A DNA stretch of 64,000 bases from Rahnella variigena. Lineage in GTDB: Bacteria > Pseudomonadota > Gammaproteobacteria > Enterobacterales > Enterobacteriaceae. Shown piece by piece: positions 26,944 to 37,300 of this stretch (positions within the stretch are counted from its first letter, which is position 1; each line of letters starts with the position of its first letter). The notes beneath the pieces are model-generated. The model saw only the letters and a list, made by a program, of their open reading frames with translations. It was not told the DNA's origin and did not search any database. Both the position numbers and the translations under genes were made by a program. Location of the stretch: contig NZ_NSDJ01000001.1 in NCBI RefSeq assembly GCF_003610915.1, positions 3,906,001 through 3,970,000 of the forward strand. Direction: 5' to 3'.

Positions 26944-27594
26944 ATGAATAATATGAACGTAATTATTGCTGATGACCATCCTATCGTCCTGTTTGGTATT
27001 CGTAAGTCCCTTGAACAAATTGAATGGGTGAATGTTGTAGGCGAGTTCGAGGACTCCACCGCACTGGTTAACAGCTTAAGCAAACTTGATGCTCACGTGC
27101 TGATCACCGACCTGTCCATGCCCGGCGATAAATTCGGCGATGGCATCACGTTGATCAAATACATCAAACGCCATTACCCGCAGTTATCCATTATTGTTCT
27201 GACCATGAACAATAACCCGGCGATCCTGAGCTCTGTTCTGGATCTGGATATCGAAGGGATTGTGCTTAAGCAAGGCGCGCCAACTGACCTGCCTAAAGCA
27301 CTCGCTGCATTGCAGAAAGGCAAGAAGTTCACGCCGGACAGCGTGGCGAAATTGCTGGAAAAAATCAGCGCCAACGGTTACGGCGACAAACGCCTGTCTC
27401 CGAAAGAAAGCGAAGTTCTGCGCCTGTTCGCAGAAGGCTTCCTGGTGACTGAGATTGCCAAAAAGCTGAACCGCAGCATTAAAACCATCAGCAGCCAGAA
27501 GAAATCTGCGATGCTGAAACTGGGCGTTGAAAATGATATCGCCCTGCTGAACTACCTGTCATCCGTCAGCTCACAGCCGGTGGATAAAGACTAA
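26944..27594 (+). CDS. rcsB: RcsB response regulator
   Basis: RcsB is the DNA-binding output of the Rcs relay. It controls capsule, motility and many surface genes, alone or with partners such as RcsA. The 216-residue protein equals the E. coli length and is nearly identical over long stretches. The receiver domain has the acidic pair D10-D11 and the phosphorylated Asp at 56 (VLITDLSMPG). The LuxR-type HTH spans about residues 150-205 (KLNRSIKTISSQKKSAMLKL). I chose ATG 26944, just after the rcsD stop, because it gives the conserved MNNMNVIIADDHPIV start. A longer upstream frame inside rcsD is spurious. Its terminator is shared with rcsC. Confidence 0.98.
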   Translation: MNNMNVIIADDHPIVLFGIRKSLEQIEWVNVVGEFEDSTALVNSLSKLDAHVLITDLSMPGDKFGDGITLIKYIKRHYPQLSIIVLTMNNNPAILSSVLDLDIEGIVLKQGAPTDLPKALAALQKGKKFTPDSVAKLLEKISANGYGDKRLSPKESEVLRLFAEGFLVTEIAKKLNRSIKTISSQKKSAMLKLGVENDIALLNYLSSVSSQPVDKD

Positions 27595-27621
27595 CGTTTC
27601 AGTCTAAATGATTAAGAAATG

Positions 27622-27650
27622 AAAAAGGCACCTTCGCGGTGCCTTTTGTT
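27622..27650. terminator. Bidirectional terminator between rcsB and rcsC
   Basis: The stem AAAAGGCACC / GGTGCCTTTT has a 5-base loop, with T-rich sequence after it on the plus strand (TTTTGTTTTGG) and T-rich sequence on the minus strand. It lies between the convergent ends of rcsB and rcsC and can serve both. Confidence 0.9.
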
Positions 27651-27658
27651 TTGGTGTT

Positions 27659-30517
27659 TTAGCTGTCGCGCTTTCTGCGAACCAGCGCGCTGTAATAACG
27701 CAGCGTATCGCGCAGGGTTTCCAGCGTGACCGGCTTGGATAAACAGTTATCCATACCGGCTTCCAGACAACGCTGACGCTGTTCGGCCAGCGCATTGGCG
27801 GTAACGCCAATCACCGGCAGCGTGTGACCGAGTTCGCGCAGTTTCTGCGTCAGGCCATAACCATCGAGTCGCGGCATGTTAACGTCGCTGAGCACAATAT
27901 CAATTTCATGCGCACGCATGGCGTCCAGCGCATCCATCCCGTCATTTGCCGTCACCACGATATACCCCATGGTTCCCAGCTGGTCAGCAAGCAGACGACG
28001 GTTAATTGGGTGGTCATCCACCACCAGCAAGGTCACATCGCTGTAATCCTGCGCCGTGGCTTCTGGAAGAGCCGGAATGCCCTCTTCCGTTTCAGCCTCA
28101 AGACGGTAAATACGATTCAGCAGCGCGGTGATTTCCAGCGGCGTTGACGTGCTGTGAACCCAGTAACCCGGACGCGTTTCGACCGGCGGACCGATATGAT
28201 CGATAGAAAACTCGATTTGCGCCGCCAGCTCACCATTATGGATGAACGGAGTATCGGTGATTAACACATCTTCACGCTGACTTTGCAGCTCCGCCTCGCA
28301 GCGCTGAACATTCGCACCGTAGTAGCGCATCAGCTGCATCAGATAGCTTTCCAGATACGCATTACGCACATCCAGCCAGACCGTTTTATCCTGCCAGTCA
28401 TCCAGCGGCTCGCCCGACGGGAACGTGGCGTTATAGAGCGGAATTCGCACCGTAAACGAACTGCCCAACCCCGGCTCGGATTCAACGTCGATATCACCGT
28501 CCATCAGGTTAATCAGTTTTTCACAAATCGCCAGACCAAGACCGGTCCCCTGGAAGTGGCGCTGTACACCGGTACCGACCTGGAAGAACGGGTCAAACAG
28601 ACGGGTGATCTCACGTTCAGGGATCCCCACACCGGTATCGCGTACCTGGAATTCGAGGTAATTCCCGCAGGTTCTGACATTCAGGACAATGCAGCCGGTA
28701 TCGGTAAATTTAATCGCGTTATTGAGAATATTGGAAATAACCTGCTGCAAACGTACCGGGTCACCGTTAAATGACAGCGGCACGTTGTGTTCGATAAAGC
28801 AGTACAGCCCCAGACGCTTTTTCACCACCAGCGGCAAATAGTTACCGGCAATATGCGTGATCACTTCACGGCATGAGAATTCCTGTGGCTCAATTTTCAG
28901 CTGCTCGGATTCAATTTTCGAGAAATCGAGAATGTCGCTGATAATTTTCAGCAGCAGCGCCGAAGAGTTATTCATCGCCGTCACCAGCCGGTCAACGCCC
29001 TGCGGCAGCCCCTGCGTTTGCAGTAAATCCAGGTTACCGATGATGCCGTACAACGGCGTGCGTAATTCATGGCTGACCGTCGCGAGGAACATCGATTTCG
29101 ACTGGCTGGCCTGCTCGGCGGCATTGGCCATTTCCTGCAAAGATTCTTCCATCCTGACCCGCGAACTGACGTCGATCAGCACACAGATCGCCACGTCTTC
29201 ATTACGGTAACGCGAATGCACGAAGCTGAGCTGGATGTTGTTATTGTTCTTGGTGATGACATCGACGAAATTTGTTTGCTGATCGCAGATGATGCGCGTA
29301 ATACGTTGCCGGTCTTCCTGCGTCAGCATATTGATGTAGTTATGCGCCAGTTCATTACTCAGAATATTGACGCCATCGCTGATACGCAGAATCGAAATAC
29401 CGACCGGTGCCGAGGCCACGATTTTATGGTTGAACTGCTCATGCTCTTCAAGACGGAAGGCGTTTTCCTCGGCAGGTAAGAACATTTTGCGCTCAAAAAC
29501 CCACGCCAGAATAAACAGCAGCAGGCCTGAGAAAATGTTGAGTAACACGGCGTTGAATATCAGGATTTTAAAACGCTCGATGACGGTATTAAACGGCATC
29601 GAATACACCACGCTCAGCGAGGAAGGCGTCAGCGGCTTTTTATAGACCAGATCTTTATAGCCATTCACATAACCAAAGAATGAGCTTTCCTCAGGGATAT
29701 TAGCGATGGGCGCGGTGGCTCGGTTATCCTCAGAAATGTTGAGCAGCGGCTGATCGTCCGCATCCAGCAGCGTGACGGAGGTGTGTTGCGCATTCGGATT
29801 GACCAAATCTTCCATACGAAGATTTTGCTGAATGCCCATCAATGCTTCCAGCTTATTGCCGACATAAATCGGCGTCAGAACATAAAGATAACCGGAATCT
29901 TTATTGCTGCCCTGCGACACCCAGTACAGGCTGTTTTCTTTGTCCTGGCTCTTGCCGTTGCGGTATTGCAGAATTTTTTCGTGCAGTGACTTGAGCTGAT
30001 CCTGACTGGCGCGTTCGAACGGTTCGCTGCTGATACCAAAATCAACCAGGCACAGGTTCGCTCCGCCGATGAAGAACACCCGGTTCAGATCGTACGCATC
30101 GGAAAAATTATCTTTCCAGTAATGGATCATGTTACCGAGCGTACTCAGGGAGTTGCGGTAGCTGTCATTAATCTGCGAACAATCGGACTCTGGGAAAAGG
30201 GAAAGATACGTCGGCTGAACGTTTTTGGTGCTGATCATGCCATTGATGATATCCAGCCCGTTCATTGAATCGCTAAGCCGTTTTTCCGCCATGAACTTAA
30301 TACTGTGCATGACGTCATTAGAATTCTTGATGTAGCTCTGCGCGAGATCGTAATTGAAGTTGTCTTCATCACGGATTTCGGATTCTTTGTTGTGGAAAAT
30401 ATTGAGCACATAGAAGGTGGTGAGCAACACACCCAGTGTCCACAACATGAGCGCCAGCACCCGGAACAAATAGCGGGATATTTTTAGCGTTGTTCGAAAC
30501 GAAGCAAGATATTTCAA
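27659..30517 (-). CDS. rcsC: RcsC hybrid sensor kinase
   Basis: RcsC is the inner-membrane kinase of the Rcs relay. The 952-residue protein is similar in length to E. coli RcsC (949). There are membrane helices at about 20-42 and 315-340, enclosing a periplasmic domain. A PAS-like segment follows, then the dimerisation/H-box FLATVSHELRTPLYGIIGNL with His 483, and the ATPase domain with NNAIKFTD (N box), DTGVGIP (G1) and GTGLGLAI (G2). A C-terminal receiver has DIVLSDVNMPRLDGYG with the acceptor Asp at 878. It is transcribed toward rcsB, as in E. coli. The periplasmic part differs most from E. coli, as is usual. Confidence 0.97.
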   Translation of the reverse strand: MKYLASFRTTLKISRYLFRVLALMLWTLGVLLTTFYVLNIFHNKESEIRDEDNFNYDLAQSYIKNSNDVMHSIKFMAEKRLSDSMNGLDIINGMISTKNVQPTYLSLFPESDCSQINDSYRNSLSTLGNMIHYWKDNFSDAYDLNRVFFIGGANLCLVDFGISSEPFERASQDQLKSLHEKILQYRNGKSQDKENSLYWVSQGSNKDSGYLYVLTPIYVGNKLEALMGIQQNLRMEDLVNPNAQHTSVTLLDADDQPLLNISEDNRATAPIANIPEESSFFGYVNGYKDLVYKKPLTPSSLSVVYSMPFNTVIERFKILIFNAVLLNIFSGLLLFILAWVFERKMFLPAEENAFRLEEHEQFNHKIVASAPVGISILRISDGVNILSNELAHNYINMLTQEDRQRITRIICDQQTNFVDVITKNNNNIQLSFVHSRYRNEDVAICVLIDVSSRVRMEESLQEMANAAEQASQSKSMFLATVSHELRTPLYGIIGNLDLLQTQGLPQGVDRLVTAMNNSSALLLKIISDILDFSKIESEQLKIEPQEFSCREVITHIAGNYLPLVVKKRLGLYCFIEHNVPLSFNGDPVRLQQVISNILNNAIKFTDTGCIVLNVRTCGNYLEFQVRDTGVGIPEREITRLFDPFFQVGTGVQRHFQGTGLGLAICEKLINLMDGDIDVESEPGLGSSFTVRIPLYNATFPSGEPLDDWQDKTVWLDVRNAYLESYLMQLMRYYGANVQRCEAELQSQREDVLITDTPFIHNGELAAQIEFSIDHIGPPVETRPGYWVHSTSTPLEITALLNRIYRLEAETEEGIPALPEATAQDYSDVTLLVVDDHPINRRLLADQLGTMGYIVVTANDGMDALDAMRAHEIDIVLSDVNMPRLDGYGLTQKLRELGHTLPVIGVTANALAEQRQRCLEAGMDNCLSKPVTLETLRDTLRYYSALVRRKRDS

Positions 30518-30610
30518 GGATTAACCATTGATGTTACGGCTCTGTGAGCGGGTTAGGTTTTGAATTCAGAATACACTATTGTCGCAGTTTCTAAAAAATA
30601 CGATGTTATA

Positions 30611-30642
30611 AAAAAGGGCATAACAATGTTATGCCCTTTTGT
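30611..30642 (-). terminator. gyrA terminator
   Basis: The stem AAAAGGGCATAAC / GTTATGCCCTTTT has a 3-base loop and, on the minus strand, runs into TTTTTTATAAC. It begins 18 bases after the gyrA stop codon. It also separates gyrA from the rcsC promoter. Confidence 0.92.
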
Positions 30643-30659
30643 CATCTGACGAAGAAAAC

Positions 30660-33311
30660 TTATTCTTCTTCGTCGTCAGCTGGCTGATCGTCTTCACTTT
30701 CCGCGTCGTCTGGCAAATCGGCTGCTTGTGCCGCTTCCAGTTCGCCCGCTTCGGTGGCTACGCCATCCAGCTCTTCGTCTTCAACCGGTTCTGCAACACG
30801 TTGCAGACCGACCACGTGCTCATCGTCTGCGGTACGGATAAGCGTCACACCCTGGGTGTTACGACCTACAGTACTTACTTCGGAAACACGGGTACGCACC
30901 AGTGTGCCGGCATCGGTGATCATCATGATCTGGTCCGCTTCATCAACCTGGATCGCGCCAACAACCGGTCCGTTACGCTCGCTCACTTTGATCGAGATAA
31001 CGCCTTGCGTTGCACGGGATTTGGTTGGGTATTCGGTGGATTCAGTACGTTTACCGAAGCCGTTTTCAGTCACAGTCAGGATACAACCGTCACCGCGTGG
31101 GATGATCAGCGATACAACGCTGTCGCCTTCGCCCAGTCGGATACCGCGAACACCGGTCGCCGTACGACCCATAGAGCGGACCGCTGCTTCAGAGAAGCGC
31201 ACCACTTTACCGGCCGCAGAGAACAGCATGACTTCGTCTTTACCGTCAGTCAGGTCAACACCAATCAGCTCATCACCCTCATTGAGGTTGATGGCGATGA
31301 TGCCGGCGCTGCGTGGACGGCTGAAATCGGTCAGTGCAGTTTTCTTCACGGTACCGCTCGCCGTTGCCATGAACACATGACGGCCTTCTTCGTACTCGCG
31401 TACTGGCAGAATGGCGGTAATACGTTCGTTCGGCTCAAGCGGCAACAGGTTGACGATAGGACGACCACGGGCACCGCGGCTGGCTTCCGGCAACTGATAG
31501 ACTTTCATCCAGTACAGACGTCCGCGACTTGAGAACATCAGAATGGTGTCATGGGTGTTAGCCACCAGCAGACGGTCAATGAAGTCTTCTTCTTTAATAC
31601 GTGCTGCTGACTTACCTTTACCGCCGCGACGCTGCGCTTCGTAATCGGTCAGAGGCTGATATTTCACGTAGCCCTGATGCGACAAGGTCACCACAACGTC
31701 TTCCTGATTGATCAGGTCTTCGATGTTGATGTCAGACGTATTGGCAGTGATTTCAGTGCGACGTGGATCGTTGTACTGATCGCGGATCGCTTCCAGTTCT
31801 TCACGAATGACTTCCATCAGACGGTCAGGGCTGGACAGGATGAACAGCAACTCGGCGATTTGCACCAGCAGCTCTTTGTATTCATCCAGCAGTTTTTCGT
31901 GCTCGAGACCGGTCAGTTTCTGCAAGCGCAGATCCAGAATTGCCTGCGCCTGTTGTTCAGTCAGGAAGTATTTCCCGTCGTGAATACCAAACTGCGGCTC
32001 CAGCCATTCCGGACGCGCAGCGTCATCACCGGCGCTTGCCAGCATGGCAGACACGTTGCCCAGATCCCATGAACGCGCAACCAGGCCAGCTTTCGCTTCT
32101 GCCGGCGTCGGTGCAGCACGGATCAGTTCAATGATTGGGTCGATGTTAGCCAGCGCGATGGCCAGTGCTTCAAGGATATGAGCACGGTCGCGGGCTTTAC
32201 GCAGTTCGAAGATGGTACGACGCGTGACGACTTCGCGGCGGTGACGAACAAATGCAGACAGGATTTCTTTCAGACCGAGAATTTTCGGCTGACCCTGATG
32301 CAGTGCCACCATATTGATACCGAAAGAGGTCTGCAGCTGCGTCAGTGAATACAGGTTATTCAGAACCACTTCACCAACCGCATCACGTTTGATTTCAATG
32401 ACGATACGCATGCCGTCTTTGTCAGACTCATCGCGCAGCGCACTGATACCTTCAACGCGTTTTTCTTTCACCAGCTCGGCGATCTTTTCGATCAGACGGG
32501 CTTTGTTCACCTGATACGGGATCTCGTGAACAATGATGGTTTCGCGACCGGTTTTTGCATCGGCTTCCACTTCAGCACGGGCACGGATATAAATTTTGCC
32601 ACGGCCGGTACGGTAAGCTTCTTCGATACCACGGCGACCATTGATGATGGCCGCTGTCGGGAAGTCTGGCCCCGGGATGTGTTCCATCAGCCCTTCAATG
32701 CTGATGTTTTCATCTTCAATGTACGCCAGACAGCCGTTGATAACCTCGGTAAGGTTATGCGGCGGAATGTTCGTCGCCATACCTACCGCGATACCGGACG
32801 AGCCGTTAACCAGCAGGTTTGGAATGCGCGTAGGCATAACAGAAGGAATTTGTTCGGTGCCGTCATAGTTTGGCACGAAATCGACAGTTTCTTTTTCTAA
32901 GTCTGCCAGCAATTCGTGAGCAATTTTTGACATGCGGATTTCGGTATAACGCATGGCTGCTGCGGAGTCGCCATCCACTGACCCGAAGTTACCCTGCCCG
33001 TCCACCAGCATATAGCGAAGTGAGAAAGGCTGAGCCATACGAACGATGGTGTCATAAACCGCGGTATCACCGTGTGGGTGATATTTACCGATAACGTCAC
33101 CGACCACACGGGCCGATTTTTTGTAGGCTTTATTCCAGTCGTTACCGAGGACATTCATTGCGAAAAGTACGCGGCGGTGCACCGGTTTCAAACCATCGCG
33201 CACATCTGGTAACGCACGTCCGACAATAACGGACATCGCATAATCCAAATAAGAGTTTTTAAGCTCTTCTTCGATGTTAATCGGTGTGATTTCTCTGGCA
33301 AGGTCGCTCAT
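30660..33311 (-). CDS. gyrA: DNA gyrase subunit A
   Basis: GyrA is the breakage-reunion subunit of DNA gyrase, which introduces negative supercoils with GyrB. The 883-residue protein has the winged-helix domain with the catalytic Tyr at 122 ([11 protein letters not shown]). The quinolone-determining region reads [13 protein letters not shown], so position 83 is Thr (Ser in E. coli) and position 87 is Asp. The C-terminal beta-pinwheel contains the GyrA-box QRRGGKGKS (about 560). The tail is strongly acidic ([16 protein letters not shown]). The start ATG 33311 gives the conserved [20 protein letters not shown]. It is monocistronic and divergent from ubiG. Confidence 0.98.
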   Translation of the reverse strand: MSDLAREITPINIEEELKNSYLDYAMSVIVGRALPDVRDGLKPVHRRVLFAMNVLGNDWNKAYKKSARVVGDVIGKYHPHGDTAVYDTIVRMAQPFSLRYMLVDGQGNFGSVDGDSAAAMRYTEIRMSKIAHELLADLEKETVDFVPNYDGTEQIPSVMPTRIPNLLVNGSSGIAVGMATNIPPHNLTEVINGCLAYIEDENISIEGLMEHIPGPDFPTAAIINGRRGIEEAYRTGRGKIYIRARAEVEADAKTGRETIIVHEIPYQVNKARLIEKIAELVKEKRVEGISALRDESDKDGMRIVIEIKRDAVGEVVLNNLYSLTQLQTSFGINMVALHQGQPKILGLKEILSAFVRHRREVVTRRTIFELRKARDRAHILEALAIALANIDPIIELIRAAPTPAEAKAGLVARSWDLGNVSAMLASAGDDAARPEWLEPQFGIHDGKYFLTEQQAQAILDLRLQKLTGLEHEKLLDEYKELLVQIAELLFILSSPDRLMEVIREELEAIRDQYNDPRRTEITANTSDINIEDLINQEDVVVTLSHQGYVKYQPLTDYEAQRRGGKGKSAARIKEEDFIDRLLVANTHDTILMFSSRGRLYWMKVYQLPEASRGARGRPIVNLLPLEPNERITAILPVREYEEGRHVFMATASGTVKKTALTDFSRPRSAGIIAINLNEGDELIGVDLTDGKDEVMLFSAAGKVVRFSEAAVRSMGRTATGVRGIRLGEGDSVVSLIIPRGDGCILTVTENGFGKRTESTEYPTKSRATQGVISIKVSERNGPVVGAIQVDEADQIMMITDAGTLVRTRVSEVSTVGRNTQGVTLIRTADDEHVVGLQRVAEPVEDEELDGVATEAGELEAAQAADLPDDAESEDDQPADDEEE

Positions 33312-33382
33312 GGAGCTGCTATCCCTCTACTGATTATTCATGGCCGCTGCCCACGTAGGCATATATAGCGCAAAGGTGTAAA

Positions 33383-33411
33383 ACTATACCACAAACCAGC
33401 CAAACGTGGAA
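33383..33411 (-). promoter_or_regulatory. Candidate gyrA promoter
   Basis: On the minus strand, TTCCAC (33411-33406) and TATAGT (33388-33383) are separated by 17 bases. They lie about 70-100 bases before the gyrA start. The -10 is good and the -35 is weak, a combination suited to supercoiling-sensitive promoters such as gyrA. Assigned by eye only. Confidence 0.45.
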
Positions 33412-33530
33412 AACAACCGCCCCCTTTTGCGTACTATTATCCAACGCGTTTCAAACCTTTGCACGCAGGTCTTCATTTCGTATAAACATTAACCAAAACG
33501 ACAAAACTGAGCCAAAGCAGATGGAATATG

Positions 33531-33536
33531 TATAAT
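33531..33536 (+). promoter_or_regulatory. Candidate ubiG -10 element
   Basis: A perfect TATAAT lies 35 bases before the ubiG start codon. No good -35 hexamer is seen at the proper distance. AAGGAG at about 33553-33558 is the ubiG ribosome-binding site. Confidence 0.5.
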
Positions 33537-33570
33537 CCGCTAATCAAGTGATAAGGAGTTACTCACGCTC

Positions 33571-34293
33571 ATGACAACCACACCGTCTGCAAAACCGCAA
33601 AACATCGACCACGAAGAAATCGCCAAATTTGAAGCCGTCGCCTCGCGCTGGTGGGATCTGGAAGGCGAATTCAAACCTCTGCACCGTATCAATCCGCTGC
33701 GCCTGAACTACATTCTCGAACGCGCTGATGGCCTGTTCGGCAAGAATGTGCTGGATGTCGGTTGTGGCGGCGGGATTTTGAGTGAAAGCATGGCGGTAGC
33801 AGGTGCGAATGTTACCGGTCTGGATATGGGCGGTGAGCCGTTACAGGTGGCGCGTTTACATGCGCTGGAAAGTGGCGTGAAAGTCGATTATGTACAGGAA
33901 ACGGTAGAATCTCATGCCGACGCACATCCGCAGCAATATGATGTGGTGACCTGCATGGAAATGCTCGAGCACGTGCCGGATCCGGCTTCCGTCGTTGCCG
34001 CCTGCGCGCGTCTGGTGAAACCCGGCGGTCATGTGTTCTTCTCTACCATCAACCGCAATAATAAAGCCTGGCTGATGGCGATTTTCGGCGCTGAGTATGT
34101 GCTGAAAATGGTGCCTAAGGGCACGCACGACATCAAGAAATTCATCAAGCCTTCTGAATTGCTGGGTATGATCGACCGCACATCGCTGTTTGAGCGTCAC
34201 ATTATGGGTCTGCACTACAACCCGCTGACCGACCATTTCAAGCTCGGACCAAATGTAGATGTGAACTACATGATCCATACTCAGGCACTGTAA
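33571..34293 (+). CDS. ubiG: UbiG, ubiquinone biosynthesis O-methyltransferase
   Basis: UbiG performs both O-methylations of ubiquinone synthesis using S-adenosylmethionine. The 240-residue protein has the class I SAM-binding motif [15 protein letters not shown] (residues about 59-73). The acidic ribose-contacting end of strand 2 (VTGLDMG) and the post-motif [16 protein letters not shown] follow. The region [20 protein letters not shown] near the start is a UbiG hallmark. The protein is intact and of usual length. It is divergent from gyrA and convergent with the autotransporter gene, as in E. coli. It links to the nuo genes of this window only functionally, through the quinone pool. Confidence 0.97.
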   Translation: MTTTPSAKPQNIDHEEIAKFEAVASRWWDLEGEFKPLHRINPLRLNYILERADGLFGKNVLDVGCGGGILSESMAVAGANVTGLDMGGEPLQVARLHALESGVKVDYVQETVESHADAHPQQYDVVTCMEMLEHVPDPASVVAACARLVKPGGHVFFSTINRNNKAWLMAIFGAEYVLKMVPKGTHDIKKFIKPSELLGMIDRTSLFERHIMGLHYNPLTDHFKLGPNVDVNYMIHTQAL

Positions 34294-34305
34294 TATTTTG
34301 CCTGC

Positions 34306-34341
34306 AAAAAAGGGTACAGTTTGCGCTGTACCCTTTTTTTA
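34306..34341. terminator. Bidirectional terminator between ubiG and yfaL
   Basis: The stem AAAAAGGGTACAG / CTGTACCCTTTTT has a TTTGCG loop. A T-run follows on both strands. It separates the convergent ends of ubiG and the autotransporter gene. Confidence 0.92.
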
Positions 34342-34362
34342 TGTTGCAGCTATTCCACTGAC

Positions 34363-37300
34363 TTACCAGCGAACACTCACACCTACTGACGCTTCGGTTT
34401 GTGAAAAATCATCTGACCCTTCCTGTTGCCCGATCTTGCCCCAGACCGTGGTATTTGCGCCCAGATTGCCACTGACCCCGGCACTCAGTTCCGCACTGTC
34501 TTTTGCGGTGTTGTCGGTAAAACTCACGCCATCGACATTCAGCGCTGTTTCCGCACTGTTATGGCGATAATTCGCTTCGATAAAGGGTTTGAGATGCAGC
34601 GCCGGTGCCGTATGAATATCCCATTCGCTGCGCAGCCCTAAGCGTGTCTGAACGTTATTATCGCCTTCTTGTGTCACTTTCGACTGATTCGAGGCGGTAA
34701 AGTCTTTCTGTTTCACCCCCTGATAAGTCACCTGCGCCTGCGGTTGCAAGGTCCAGTTCCACTGTTCTCCCTGCATCAGAGTAAAGCGATAACCGCCTTC
34801 CAGCGAGGCCAGAAGACCGGAGGAGTGATAATTATCGTCACCCGTGCCGTCTTCGCTGACGCTGTTATCAAACCAGGCATATTGCAGCCAGCTGTCGAGA
34901 TACGCGCCCTGATGATCCCGCGCATCCTGATACCAGGAAGCGGTCAGCCCTGCGGCATAGCCCTGAATATCATTATCTGATTTTCGCCCGGTCAGCGCGC
35001 TGGTGCTGTCGCCGTGGCTGTTACTGTAGCCGCCGACGACACCGGCCAGAATTTCGCCGTCACCCACATTATCGCGCAGGAAATTGGCGCTGATCTGCGC
35101 GACGTTAGTGTCATTGCTGCTGTCAATCTGGTTGCTGAATGTGGAACTTTCATGCGCAGACTCTACACGCAATTTGATGTTGTCATGCGCTGCACCGGCG
35201 TGATCTTGTGCTGTCATGCTGAACGCATTATTGGCGATACGCAGGTTGCTCACGTAGCTGCCCGTTTTAGGGTTCAGCACCGGGGTAAAATCTTCCCCGC
35301 CAGAGGCTGGCACAGGTTGTGGCTGCGGTGTTGGTTGTGGCTGGACATCAGGATCGGGCTCAGGTTGCGGATCAGGCGTCACCACCTGCGACCGCAGATA
35401 CCAGTCCTGATTATCCTGCACCAGCGAATAATCGTAGGCACCCATATTGATATATTGCTGATCGCCCGCCAGATGGAAATTTGCCGCGTTATTATAGTTT
35501 TGCGGATCAGCAGCAAAATCGACGACTTTGATGCCGGTTTCTGTGGCCTGCCCGACGCCGCTGACCGGCACAATCGCCAGGGCGGTATCACCGGAAGTAT
35601 TGCCATTCAGGATCAGTTGATCGGTAGCCGATGCGTCGCCATTCATTTCCGTTTCCAGCACCACGGTACCGCCGCCGGTGTAATCACCGTTGACCGTCAG
35701 CGTATCGCCAGCCTTGCCATTCTCCAGACTGGCGGTTCCTGCGCTGTTATCAAGGCTGCCGTTGACCGTCACGCCGGATAAATAGGTTAATGCGTCGAGG
35801 GACATATTAGTGTTCAGCGTGCCTTGCAACGCCATACCGGACGTGGCATTCACCAGTGTGCCGCCCGTGTCGGTAAACAGGCTGGCATCCAGCGCCGAGG
35901 AAGTGTCCTGATTTGTCAGGACCAGCTGAGTGTCATCGGAAATCAACACCGTACCAGCGGAATCTGTATCGATGCTTCGCACCTGCTGATCCATGCCGGT
36001 GACGAACATGGCATTTTCACCGACATACAATGAAGAGGCGTCAGCGATAATATTTTCAGCGCCGCCCTGCAAGCTGCCCTCTTCGACACGCACAGCGGAA
36101 TGGCTGTTGCCCGAATCGTTCAGAATCAACGTACCGTTACCGGTTTTGGTGAACGTGCTGTCAACGTCTGCCTGCCCGCCGGTACTGTCAGCGGTTAAGC
36201 CGCCCCATTGCGTGGTCACGCCGTCGTCCACTTGCATCGTCCCTGAGGCCCGCATTTCAATATCTCGTGCCTTACCGGTTTGTGCTGATGTGGTATCAAC
36301 CTGCCCGCTGGTATCGCCCGGCGCAGAAATCTCCAGCGTACTGGCCTGTGACGGATCGGTGAAAATGACCTGACGGTTATAGGCTTCGTCGCCCAACTGA
36401 GAGTTACCGGTGACCTGCAATGTCCCGGAAGCGATCTGCGTCGTGCCCAGATAAGTATTGTTATCTGCCAGCGTGACGCGTCCGGTTCCGGCATTAATCA
36501 CCACATACACACCGTCACCGGCTGAGGTACCGTCACCGATGTGATAGTCATTACCCGTACCAAGCGTAACCAGATCGGCATTGCCAATCACCGTCCCGCC
36601 GGAACCCGTGATCGTCAGGCCGTCGTTTATCTGATTCATTGTTCCGTTAAACGTCGACATATCTGATAAATCCAGTACACCGCCGTCTAACACAATGGAC
36701 TGCGGATCGGCCTGCAATATCGCTAAGTCTTCAGCATCGCCCTGAACGCTGAGCACAGCGTTTTGTTCCACCACAATGTCGCCCTCCAGCCCCATGGACT
36801 GTGCGCCGTTGAGCGTGAAACTGCCGTTTTCGGCGACGGTCAGGTCGCCTGCGCCGGAAGTGGAACCCGCCATGGTGCCGCTGTTAACAATCACATTGCC
36901 GCCGTCATCAATATTCAACGTGCTGTTTTCGTAGCCGGTAAAGGTATTTTTGAAGGTTTGCTCTGTACTGCCGACATTGAGGATCGCGGTATCATTCGCG
37001 GGAGAGTCGCTGCCTAATATTATGCCCTGACAGGAATCCGGTTCAGCCTGGCAATGGGTATCGCCGACGTTAATTAAGGTGTTGTCACGCCCGAGCGTGA
37101 CCGTACCTTCTAAGACCTGGAAGATGCCGGTAAAGCCACTGTTATCAGCATTCAGTACCAGTTCACCCTCGCCGCGTTTGAAAATAGCCCCTTCACCCGC
37201 AATAGAGTCATAAGCACCGTCATTAGCCGTGTTGCCGATGATCAGCGTTTTATCTTTGGCAATATCAAAATCGGCCTCGCTTTGGCCGAGGTACATGAAA

